DNA of 5,958 bases from Spirochaetaceae bacterium. Lineage in GTDB: Bacteria; Spirochaetota; Spirochaetia; Treponematales; Breznakiellaceae. The notes under the pieces were generated by a model. It saw only the letters and a list, made by a program, of their open reading frames with translations, had not been told where the DNA came from and did no database searches. Below are positions 1 through 5,233 of this stretch, in pieces (within the stretch, counting starts at the first letter, position 1; every line of letters starts with the position of its first letter). The DNA is taken from assembly GCA_031258625.1 (NCBI GenBank), contig JAIRMO010000164.1, forward strand, positions 1 to 5,958, written 5' to 3'. The position numbers and the translations under genes were made by a program.

Positions 1-35
1 ATACGGTTTGACAGGAAAAACCTGTCAAACCGTAT
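1..35. repeat. Perfect 15-bp inverted repeat (hairpin) at window edge
   Basis: Positions 1-15 (ATACGGTTTGACAGG) and 21-35 (CCTGTCAAACCGTAT) are exact reverse complements around a 5-nt loop (AAAAA on the plus strand, UUUUU in a minus-strand transcript). It lies 77 nt past the stop codon of the minus-strand operon, so it could be a transcription-ending or RNA-stabilising hairpin for that operon or a bidirectional terminator. The bases beyond position 1 are not visible, so a following U-run cannot be checked. The stem may also be longer than seen. Confidence 0.6.
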
Positions 36-52
36 TATAGCGGAAAGCCCGG

Positions 53-75
53 TTTCCGGTGCTTTGCGCCGGAAA
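53..75 (-). terminator. Hairpin after the operon, candidate terminator
   Basis: TTTCCGGTGC (53-62) pairs with GCGCCGGAAA (66-75) through one T-G wobble and a 3-nt loop. It lies 36 nt beyond the last stop codon of the minus-strand operon. No U-run follows it in the minus direction (the next bases read CCGGGCTTTCC), so it is not a classical intrinsic terminator. CGGAAA at 41-46 can pair with the same TTTCCG (53-58), so two mutually exclusive hairpins are possible. Positions 76-111 show nothing else identifiable. Confidence 0.3.
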
Positions 76-111
76 TGCGCCCAAAAGAGGAGGACGCGAA
101 TTTCTATGCGT

Positions 112-765
112 TTATCCTGAAGGCCCCGGAGTCCCCCGGAGGGCTGCCGCAAGTTCCTTCCAGACCACTTGGTCCTTTTCTTCAAGCCGGGAAAATTCTT
201 CCTGTCTGCCGTAGGCGGACAGCTCAATGAACCGTTCCGTCCGGGCGAGGAGTTCCCGGAAGCGCTCCTCCTGGAACCGGACGATCCAGCCGGGGACGGT
301 CCGGGCGCTCCTCCTCAGCCTGTCATAATGGGGGGCGCAGAGCCCCTCCGAAGCGGTAAAGGCGGCCCGCAGGTCCGCTTCGTTTTGGCCGTCCCCGCCG
401 GAACCGGCAAGGAAGCTGAGGTACTCCCCTTCTATCCGGTCCTGTTCCACACAAACCGGGCAGGGGGCTTTGGGTTTGCGGAATTTTCCCGTGGTAAAGG
501 CCTCGATCCGGTCCTCCAGGACGTCCCGTCCCAAAATAGCCACCGCGAGGCCGTCCCGAAAGGACTCAAGCCGCCGGGAATGACAGGCGCAGAACCCCCC
601 GGCAATACGATAGGCCGCCCGGAAGGCCCGGTCGGAAATATGCTCAAAAAGCAGGTTGTCCATGTACCGTTCCACCCGGCCGGCGATGATCCGGCAGAGG
701 GGGCAGCCCGGTTTGGCGGCGGCCTTTTCCAGCTCAAAAAAATTGATATGCCGGTCCACCCCCAT
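112..765 (-). CDS. DUF6062-type protein with paired Cys/His motifs (putative zinc binding)
   Basis: A 217-residue soluble protein with no signal peptide or membrane segment. It has two copies of a four-ligand pattern: C21-x2-C24 with C59-x2-H62, then C102-x2-C105 with C143-x2-H146. Each half reads CPxC followed later by G(F/L)C-x2-H, so the protein looks like an internal duplication of a zinc-ribbon-like unit. This pattern and the N-terminal layout resemble what I recall as the DUF6062 family of Firmicutes and spirochaetes; its biochemical role is unknown to me. Zinc binding is inferred from the ligand spacing. The start ATG overlaps the rpiA stop (TAATG), with GGAG about 8 nt upstream inside rpiA, which points to translational coupling as the last gene of the operon. 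The C-terminal third is charged and probably helical. It could act with neighbouring metabolic genes, but nothing in the sequence shows this. Confidence 0.75.
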   Translation of the reverse strand: MGVDRHINFFELEKAAAKPGCPLCRIIAGRVERYMDNLLFEHISDRAFRAAYRIAGGFCACHSRRLESFRDGLAVAILGRDVLEDRIEAFTTGKFRKPKAPCPVCVEQDRIEGEYLSFLAGSGGDGQNEADLRAAFTASEGLCAPHYDRLRRSARTVPGWIVRFQEERFRELLARTERFIELSAYGRQEEFSRLEEKDQVVWKELAAALRGTPGPSG

Positions 766-1463
766 TAGCGGATCTCCACGGTCCCATCGGCATGACCCAC
801 CAAAACCCGGGGGGTAAGCCGGGTAAAAAAGCCGTTTTCCACGATTCCGGGGATACGGTTGAGTTCGGTCTCCAAAAGGACGGGATCCACGGGGTGTTTA
901 AACCGCAGATCCAAAAGGAGATTCCCGTGTTCGGTGATTACCGGCCCGGCCTTACGCACCGCCTCCCGCAGTACAAGCTCCCCCCCAAAGGCTTCCAGGG
1001 CCAGGGATACGGACACCCGGGCTTCGGGGATTACCTCGATAGGCAGGGGGAATTTCAGCCCCAGGTTCTCCACCACCTTGGTTTCGTCCACCACGATGAC
1101 ATAGGCCTTTGAGGCATAGGCGGTAACCTTCTCCACCATCAGGGCCCCTCCCCCCCCCTTGATACAATACCCCCGGGGGTCCACCTCGTCGGCGCCGTCG
1201 ATGGTCAGGTCCAATTCCCCCCGGATCTCCGTGGAATTGAGGCTGAACAGGGGGATTCCCCATTTTTCACATTCTATACTGGTCTGAAAACTGGTGGGAA
1301 CCGCCCGGATATCCTTCAATGCCCCCTGTTGCAGGAGAAGACCTACATGGCGTACCGCGGGCATGGCGGTGGAACCGGTTCCAAGCCCCAGCTTCATGCC
1401 GCTTTTTACCATGGTTTCCACCGCCGTTTTACCGACCAATTCCTTAACCGATCCTTGATCCAT
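765..1463 (-). CDS. rpiA: Ribose-5-phosphate isomerase A
   Basis: Interconverts ribose-5-phosphate and ribulose-5-phosphate in the cytosolic non-oxidative pentose-phosphate pathway. From the ATG at 1463 the protein has 232 residues, near the usual bacterial length (about 220-230). Family motifs seen: the phosphate-binding loop GLGTGST (about 26-32), TSFQTS (about 57-62), the catalytic IDGADE with D89 and D92, and KGGGGAL followed by EK, giving K102 and E111. These match E. coli D81, D84, K94 and E103 in identical spacing. An in-frame GTG at 1469 would add two residues, but its G is the last base of the ribosome binding site AAGGAG (1474-1469), so 1463 with 5-nt spacing is the better start. 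It begins 12 nt after aroDE and its stop overlaps the next start, so it is an internal operon gene. The pathway also yields erythrose-4-phosphate, the precursor used upstream of AroD/AroE. Confidence 0.96.
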   Translation of the reverse strand: MDQGSVKELVGKTAVETMVKSGMKLGLGTGSTAMPAVRHVGLLLQQGALKDIRAVPTSFQTSIECEKWGIPLFSLNSTEIRGELDLTIDGADEVDPRGYCIKGGGGALMVEKVTAYASKAYVIVVDETKVVENLGLKFPLPIEVIPEARVSVSLALEAFGGELVLREAVRKAGPVITEHGNLLLDLRFKHPVDPVLLETELNRIPGIVENGFFTRLTPRVLVGHADGTVEIR

Positions 1464-1475
1464 AACCACTCCTTC

Positions 1476-2984
1476 TCAGATATTCATCCGGGACATAAGC
1501 TGCAGGGGAAAATCTTCCCCAAGAAACTGGGTGTACTGGTATTGGGCCTGACGGATGAGCATATCATACCCGTTCCGGATAGAACAGCCCGCCTGGGCGG
1601 CCCGTTTTAACAGATGGGAGGTTTCCGGCTTATAGATAAGATCCATCACCACCTCTTTCCCCGTAAATTTGTACAACTCCAGGGGATCGGCGTTAATATC
1701 CGGTTCCATCCCCACCGAGGTGGTCTGGATGACGATATCCGAATACTTGGACATCATGTCCGCCCCCCGGCCGTCAAGGCCCGACCAGGCAAAACGGTAC
1801 GGGGCGGCCAGATCCCGGGCACGGAACAGGGTGCGGTTGAGGACCAGGGCCTTCCCCTTGAGCCGGTACACCTCCGCCGCCACCGCCCGGGCGGCTCCCC
1901 CGGCCCCGACAATGGTAACCCCCTTTCCCTTGAGGTTCTTCGCGTTGATAAAATTGAGGAGGGCGTCGGAAAATCCCAGGGCATCCGTATTGGCCCCGAC
2001 CCAGCCGCCCGGCCGCCGGAGGATGGTGTTGCAGGCCTTGATGGAATCCACCTTTTCCGAGCGGAGTTTTAGATAGGGCAGGATCTCCTCTTTGTAGGGG
2101 ATCGTTACCGATGCCCCCTCCAGGCCGATGAGGTCCGCCAGCCGCATGAAGGCATCCAGGGAATCCGAAGGAAAGGGGATATACACGGCGTCCAGGTTTT
2201 GCTGGCCAAAGGTGGCGTTAAAAAAAGCGGGGCTGGAGGTTGCCTTGAGGGGAAAACCCACGATCCCGAAGATCCGGGTCTTGGGGGTAATCGTCCGAAA
2301 CCGGTAAAAATCCACCAGCTCCTTGGGGGAAAGCTGCCCCGGCGCCCCCGGAGGCAGATCATCCTCCCCCTTAATGGCCGCATAGGTTAAGTGGGAGCCC
2401 AAAAGCTCCGCCAGGATCCGGGTGTTGCAGCCGTAATCCCCCATACAGAGGAGTATTTTTTCTACGTCCCGGGTTTCCCGGGCGGCCTCGTAGACCCGGA
2501 TCACCTCGGCCATGGACCGGGGCATCACCGCGACTTTGACAATTTCGTCCCCCCCGTGGCGTAAAGCCCGGATCCGGCCGGCGAGGTTTTGCCCCACCCC
2601 CTGATAATCATGGAAGGAGCGGATAATCCGGGTCCCAAAGGTCCGGGCGGCCTCCTCAAGGCTGGGGACGTTCAGGTCCTCCTCCAAATCCACGTAGGCA
2701 AAATTATGCCGGCGATCCGCCTCGGCAAAGGCAAGGCCCTTGGATAAAAGGATGATCCGGGCTCCCTCGCCGCCGACAAAAAAACCGCCGTCCCGTTCCC
2801 GCCGGATCGTCAGGATCACCGGCGCCTTTACCATTTCGGGGAAACGGCGGATCAGGAGCCGTTCATCCGGATCAAGACAATCCACCCGGAGTTCCGCCAT
2901 ATCCACATATTTTTCGTATTTTTCCAGGATCTCCTGATCCCGGGCAAGGGTTTTTCCGGTTAAACAAAGGCATATTCGGGCCAT
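1476..2984 (-). CDS. aroDE: Bifunctional 3-dehydroquinate dehydratase (type I) / shikimate dehydrogenase
   Basis: Catalyses two consecutive shikimate-pathway steps: 3-dehydroquinate to 3-dehydroshikimate, then NADPH-dependent reduction to shikimate. Residues about 1-225 form the type I dehydratase: ELRVD (31-35), DLE with E101, the HDY histidine H125, Schiff-base lysine K150 in DEIVKVAV, R189 in MGDYGCNTR and Q217 in APGQ. Residues about 237-500 form the dehydrogenase: VTIPYK with catalytic K298, CNT with N319, NTD with catalytic D334, the Rossmann loop GAGGAA (360-365), NRT (383-385) for NADP, and the C-terminal GYDMLIRQA with Q479. The shikimate-binding loop is unusual, TSSP (249-252) where HSxSP is normal. 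The fusion order is that of plants, chlamydiae and treponemes. Ribosome binding site AAGGGAG (2996-2990) sits 5 nt before ATG and overlaps the preceding stop codon. It is the second gene of a four-gene operon. No truncation or frameshift seen. Confidence 0.95.
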   Translation of the reverse strand: MARICLCLTGKTLARDQEILEKYEKYVDMAELRVDCLDPDERLLIRRFPEMVKAPVILTIRRERDGGFFVGGEGARIILLSKGLAFAEADRRHNFAYVDLEEDLNVPSLEEAARTFGTRIIRSFHDYQGVGQNLAGRIRALRHGGDEIVKVAVMPRSMAEVIRVYEAARETRDVEKILLCMGDYGCNTRILAELLGSHLTYAAIKGEDDLPPGAPGQLSPKELVDFYRFRTITPKTRIFGIVGFPLKATSSPAFFNATFGQQNLDAVYIPFPSDSLDAFMRLADLIGLEGASVTIPYKEEILPYLKLRSEKVDSIKACNTILRRPGGWVGANTDALGFSDALLNFINAKNLKGKGVTIVGAGGAARAVAAEVYRLKGKALVLNRTLFRARDLAAPYRFAWSGLDGRGADMMSKYSDIVIQTTSVGMEPDINADPLELYKFTGKEVVMDLIYKPETSHLLKRAAQAGCSIRNGYDMLIRQAQYQYTQFLGEDFPLQLMSRMNI

Positions 2985-2994
2985 TTTAACTCCC

Positions 2995-3450
2995 TTAAAA
3001 ATCGGAACGATAAATAAACAGCCCCGAGACCTTGTCCTGGGAATCTATGTTCACCCGGATACGGAGGGGCCAGGACCCGCCCGGGAAGGAAACGGCGATA
3101 TAGCCGTCAAAATTCCGGGCCCTTTCCCCAAAAATCAGGAGTACCAGCGACCGGGGATCCCCCAGCGTTATCCCATAGGCCGAGGTAAGCCCCACCTGCC
3201 AGATCCGGTCCCGGTGGATATACAGGTCCCGGTCTTCATATTCAAAAACCACGTCATCCTGCCATTCCTCAAGCCCCCGGACGGGGTGTACCAACCGGGG
3301 CGGCCCGAACCGGGACAGGACCTCCGTCAGGGTAAGGCCGATTAGGGCGGAGGGATCCTCCCCGCCGGATTGGGCCCACCCGGGACCCATCACCCCGAAA
3401 AAAAACAAGATGACCGGAAGTACCTTTATAAAACACCGCAAATCCGACAT
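2995..3450 (-). CDS. Small secreted/periplasmic protein of unknown function with BamE-like repeats
   Basis: 151 residues, not recognised as a named family. The N-terminus is a typical signal peptide: basic residues R5 and K9, a hydrophobic core about 10-21, and a likely cleavage after A26 (GWA|QS). There is no lipobox cysteine near the cleavage site, so it is probably soluble in the periplasm. The mature part seems to be duplicated: G38-L-T-L ... F48-G49 and G93-I-T-L ... F107-G108 each start a helix-like segment followed by beta-rich sequence (VVFEY/RIWQVGL and IAVSF/KVSGLFI). GxTxxEVxxxFGPP is reminiscent of SmpA/OmlA (BamE-like) domains; this is inference from pattern only. The start has no Shine-Dalgarno; a promoter placed to give a leaderless message lies directly upstream. 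It is the first gene of the operon, 10 nt before aroDE, yet has no obvious link to aromatic biosynthesis. TTG at 3441 is a weaker alternative start. Confidence 0.75.
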   Translation of the reverse strand: MSDLRCFIKVLPVILFFFGVMGPGWAQSGGEDPSALIGLTLTEVLSRFGPPRLVHPVRGLEEWQDDVVFEYEDRDLYIHRDRIWQVGLTSAYGITLGDPRSLVLLIFGERARNFDGYIAVSFPGGSWPLRIRVNIDSQDKVSGLFIYRSDF

Positions 3451-3456
3451 ACTCTA

Positions 3457-3485
3457 ACTGTACCTGCGGCCGCGCCCCTTTTCAA
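3457..3485 (-). promoter_or_regulatory. Candidate sigma70 promoter of the minus-strand operon
   Basis: Read on the minus strand, TTGAAA (3485-3480) is followed after exactly 17 nt by TACAGT (3462-3457). That is five of six and four of six matches to the TTGACA/TATAAT consensus with optimal spacing. Transcription would begin near 3450, which is the A of the first ATG, giving a message with almost no leader. The -35 box abuts the GC-rich repeat that begins at 3486. No operator is visible. Confidence 0.4.
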
Positions 3486-3580
3486 CCCCCATAGGGGGCT
3501 TTAGGCCCCTATGGGGGAGCGAAGGTAGGAAGAACCGCGCCCCCCTTCGCTCACCCCTGGTGGGGGCGAAGGGGGGCGCG
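3486..3580. repeat. Upstream copy of the local GC-rich repeat family, with 15-bp hairpin
   Basis: This stretch shares the motif order of the tandem units downstream of rmuC: CCCCCATAGGGGG, then TTTAGGCCCC, then GGTAGGAAG, CCGCGCCCCC and CTTCG...CGAAGG. It carries two structures: CCCCCATAGGGG (3486-3497) against CCCCTATGGGGG (3506-3517), and a perfect 15-bp stem CGCGCCCCCCTTCGC (3536-3550) against 3566-3580. The loop of the second (3551-3565) has a small CACC/GGTG stem of its own. It is a diverged, rearranged copy: the ACCCCTGGTGGGG motif sits inside the hairpin loop instead of at the start of the unit. No coding potential is evident. Confidence 0.65.
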
Positions 3581-3644
3581 AAAAAGGGTGCCTGGCACCA
3601 TAGGCGTTTACTTAGGGAACAAGGCCCCCCTCTGGGGGCGGGGT

Positions 3645-3693
3645 TTGCATAAATATACGTTCAGGGTCTGACCCTTTACGTATATTTATGCAA
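3645..3693. repeat. Perfect 16-bp AT-rich hairpin with inner palindrome
   Basis: TTGCATAAATATACGT (3645-3660) is the exact reverse complement of 3678-3693. The 17-nt loop contains the interrupted palindrome AGGGTC-T-GACCCT (3663-3675). The stem is AT-rich in an otherwise GC-rich neighbourhood. It lies within the inverted-repeat element and may be a transposase recognition hairpin or a nested, older insertion. Confidence 0.7.
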
Positions 3694-3702
3694 GGAGTGG
3701 GG

Positions 3703-3747
3703 GGCGGACCAGCTATGCGTATATGTTGCGGAAAAGGTCGGTCCGCC
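3703..3747. repeat. 8-bp inverted repeat GGCGGACC/GGTCCGCC
   Basis: GGCGGACC (3703-3710) and GGTCCGCC (3740-3747) are exact inverted repeats around a 29-nt spacer, inside the terminal-inverted-repeat element. A short arm with a long spacer in GC-rich DNA could arise by chance. The rest of the element up to 3821 shows no gene. Confidence 0.4.
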
Positions 3748-3873
3748 GGTTATCCTGATTTTCACGGATTAAAGAGGCTAAAATTAGCATTGATCCGCGG
3801 ATATTCTTCCAGTCTTGCATTTAAGTAAACGCCTATGGTGCCTGGCACCTTTTGGGCGCAGATGTCAAAGGGG

Positions 3874-3904
3874 GGGGCGGGATTCCCTTATGGGAACCCG
3901 CCCC
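3874..3904. repeat. GC-rich hairpin just upstream of rmuC
   Basis: GGGGCGGG (3874-3881) pairs with CCCGCCCC (3897-3904) and, after one bulged A, TTCCC (3883-3887) pairs with GGGAA (3892-3896) around a TTAT loop. The 13-bp stem ends 26 nt before the rmuC ribosome binding site. In the rmuC transcript it could protect the 5' end or influence translation. No T-run follows, so it is not an intrinsic terminator. Confidence 0.5.
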
Positions 3905-3932
3905 AGGGGCCTAAAACCCACTGGTGGGGGGG
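3905..3932 (+). repeat. Half unit of the 129-bp repeat next to the rmuC start
   Basis: GGGGCCTAAAACCCACTGG and the following G-run match the beginning of the tandem units after rmuC (for example 5484-5509). The match stops where the ribosome binding site and start codon of rmuC begin. The rest of the unit is missing here, but unit-like sequence resumes right after the rmuC stop. CCCAC/GTGGG (3917-3928) can form a small hairpin. Confidence 0.65.
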
Positions 3933-3937
3933 GGAGG
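3931..3937 (+). promoter_or_regulatory. Ribosome binding site of rmuC inside a G9 tract
   Basis: GGGGAGG lies 3 nt before ATG 3941 and 6 nt before an in-frame GTG 3944, and it decides the start against the long upstream frame. It is the end of a run of nine G (3926-3934) contributed by the repeat half unit. The homopolymer could vary in length, but changes would leave the GGAGG-to-start distance unaltered. Confidence 0.6.
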
Positions 3938-3940
3938 ATT

Positions 3941-5233
3941 ATGGTGGAAACTACTATTCTTTGGTTGATTCTGATTGGAATAGCCCTGGAACTCGTGCTT
4001 CTCTTGATTGTTTTTATTAAAAAAAACAATTCTTCGGAGCAGGAGCAGGCGGCCCAGCGGTTTCTGGAATACGAAAAACGGCTTGATAAAAATGAAATTT
4101 CCCTTAGGGATGAATTTGGCAGAAACCGGGAGGAGATGAACCGGTCCGCCAAGGATTCCCGGGAGGAACTCAACCGGGTTTTTATCAATTTTTCCTCCCT
4201 TTTGGAGGGGAAATTGAAGGCCATCCTGGAATCGGTGAACAATTCCGCCCGGATAAACCGGGAGGAACTGTCCAATTCCCTGGAAAAGATGCGGGGGGCG
4301 GTGGAAAAGAAGCTCCTGGACATCCAAAATGACAACAGCGTCAAACTGGAAAAGATGCGGGAAACGGTGGACGAAAAACTCCATAAAACCCTGGAAACCC
4401 GCTTAGGGGAATCCTTCAAGCTGGTCAGCGAGCGGCTGGAACTGGTCCAGAAGGGCCTGGGGGAGATGCAGAGCCTGGCCACCGGGGTGGGGGACCTTAA
4501 AAAGGTCCTGTCCAATGTTAAAACCAAGGGGGTCCTGGGGGAATACCAACTGGGGGCCATCCTGGAACAGATCCTTTCCCCCAACCAGTACGCCCAAAAT
4601 GTAAAAACCAAAACGGGCAGCAACGATATGGTGGAATACGCGGTCAAGATCCCCAGCAAGGAGAATTCGGACCGGATCCTCTGGCTGCCCCTGGACGCTA
4701 AATTCCCCTCGGAGGATTACGAGCGGCTCCAGGCCGCCTACGAAATGGGGAACGTGGAGGACATAGACCGGTATAAAAAAGAGCTGGAACGGAGAATCCG
4801 GCTTTTTGCCAAAGATATTAAAACCAAATACGTGGATCCCCCCAATACTACGGATTTTGCCATCATGTTTTTGCCCTTCGAGGGCCTCTATGCGGAGGTT
4901 TTACGGATCCCCAATCTGTTTGAATCCCTCCAGCGGGAATCCAAGATCACCATCACCGGCCCCACCACCCTTTCGGCCTTTCTCTCCAGCCTGCAGATGG
5001 GGTTCAGGAGCCTCGCGGTGGAAAAACGGACCAGCGAAATATGGGAGCTCCTGGGGGCGGTCCGGACCGAATTCGGGAAATTCGGGGAAGTCCTGGACAA
5101 AACCAAGGAAAAACTCGACCAGGCCAGCAAAGAAATCGAACGGGCCGGAACCCGTTCCCGGTCAATTGAGCGCAAGCTCCGGGAAGTCCAAACCCTGCCG
5201 GATTCCCAGGCCCAGGCCCTGTTACCCCCCTAG
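3941..5233 (+). CDS. rmuC: RmuC family DNA recombination protein
   Basis: 430 residues from ATG 3941. Order of parts: a membrane anchor at about 5-26 followed by KK, which predicts a cytoplasmic body; a long charged coiled coil at about 30-190; then the RmuC domain at about 190-385. Family hallmarks seen: KGVLGEYQLGAILEQIL (about 196-212, E201), LPLDAKFP (249-256, D252 and K254), FLPFEG (310-315) and TGPTTLSAFLSSLQMGF (339-355), then another helical tail. The domain is related to PD-(D/E)XK nuclease folds; E. coli rmuC mutants show raised inversion at short inverted repeats. The frame is open from 3815, but those 42 extra codons read through an inverted-repeat element and lack a binding site, while 3941 gives a proper membrane anchor and Shine-Dalgarno. 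GTG 3944 is possible. Monocistronic and divergent from the operon to its left; no convincing own promoter seen. Repeats flank it on both sides. Confidence 0.93.
   Translation: MVETTILWLILIGIALELVLLLIVFIKKNNSSEQEQAAQRFLEYEKRLDKNEISLRDEFGRNREEMNRSAKDSREELNRVFINFSSLLEGKLKAILESVNNSARINREELSNSLEKMRGAVEKKLLDIQNDNSVKLEKMRETVDEKLHKTLETRLGESFKLVSERLELVQKGLGEMQSLATGVGDLKKVLSNVKTKGVLGEYQLGAILEQILSPNQYAQNVKTKTGSNDMVEYAVKIPSKENSDRILWLPLDAKFPSEDYERLQAAYEMGNVEDIDRYKKELERRIRLFAKDIKTKYVDPPNTTDFAIMFLPFEGLYAEVLRIPNLFESLQRESKITITGPTTLSAFLSSLQMGFRSLAVEKRTSEIWELLGAVRTEFGKFGEVLDKTKEKLDQASKEIERAGTRSRSIERKLREVQTLPDSQAQALLPP

Larger units (their letters stand above)
3581..3854. mobile_element. 274-bp element with terminal inverted repeats (MITE- or REP/RAYT-like, non-autonomous)
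   Basis: The left end 3587-3614 and right end 3822-3849 are 28-bp inverted repeats with a single mismatch. Each contains the odd palindrome GGTGCCTGGCACC followed by CATAGGCGTTTACTTA or its complement, and A/T runs just outside extend the match (AAAAA at 3581, CTTTT to 3854). The interior carries two further inverted repeats and no open reading frame of a transposase. Composition is more AT-rich than the flanks (3644-3693 and 3750-3830). From memory, GGTGCC-x-GGCACC and AGGGTC-x-GACCCT palindromes occur around IS200-like, REP-associated tyrosine transposases; that link is inference. No clear target-site duplication is seen. The right end lies inside the overlong frame that precedes rmuC. Confidence 0.6.

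Noticed and set aside
8..38. Plus-strand promoter TTGACA ... TATTAT
   Set aside because: The spacing is 19 nt, the TTGACA is part of the palindrome, and no plus-strand gene follows.
169..768. Plus-strand 199-residue frame antisense to the DUF6062 gene
   Set aside because: Shadow of a real gene in GC-rich DNA; no conserved motif and no binding site.
3750..3930. Promoter for rmuC
   Set aside because: TTGATC (3790) and TTGCAT (3815) have no properly spaced -10 box; nothing convincing could be called.
3815..3940. N-terminal extension of RmuC by 42 residues
   Set aside because: It reads through the right terminal repeat and a GC-rich hairpin, has no ribosome binding site, and would bury the membrane anchor; ATG 3941 has GGGGAGG in front.
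3865..4659. Minus-strand 264-residue frame inside rmuC
   Set aside because: Antisense shadow, Ser/Arg-rich translation without domain features.
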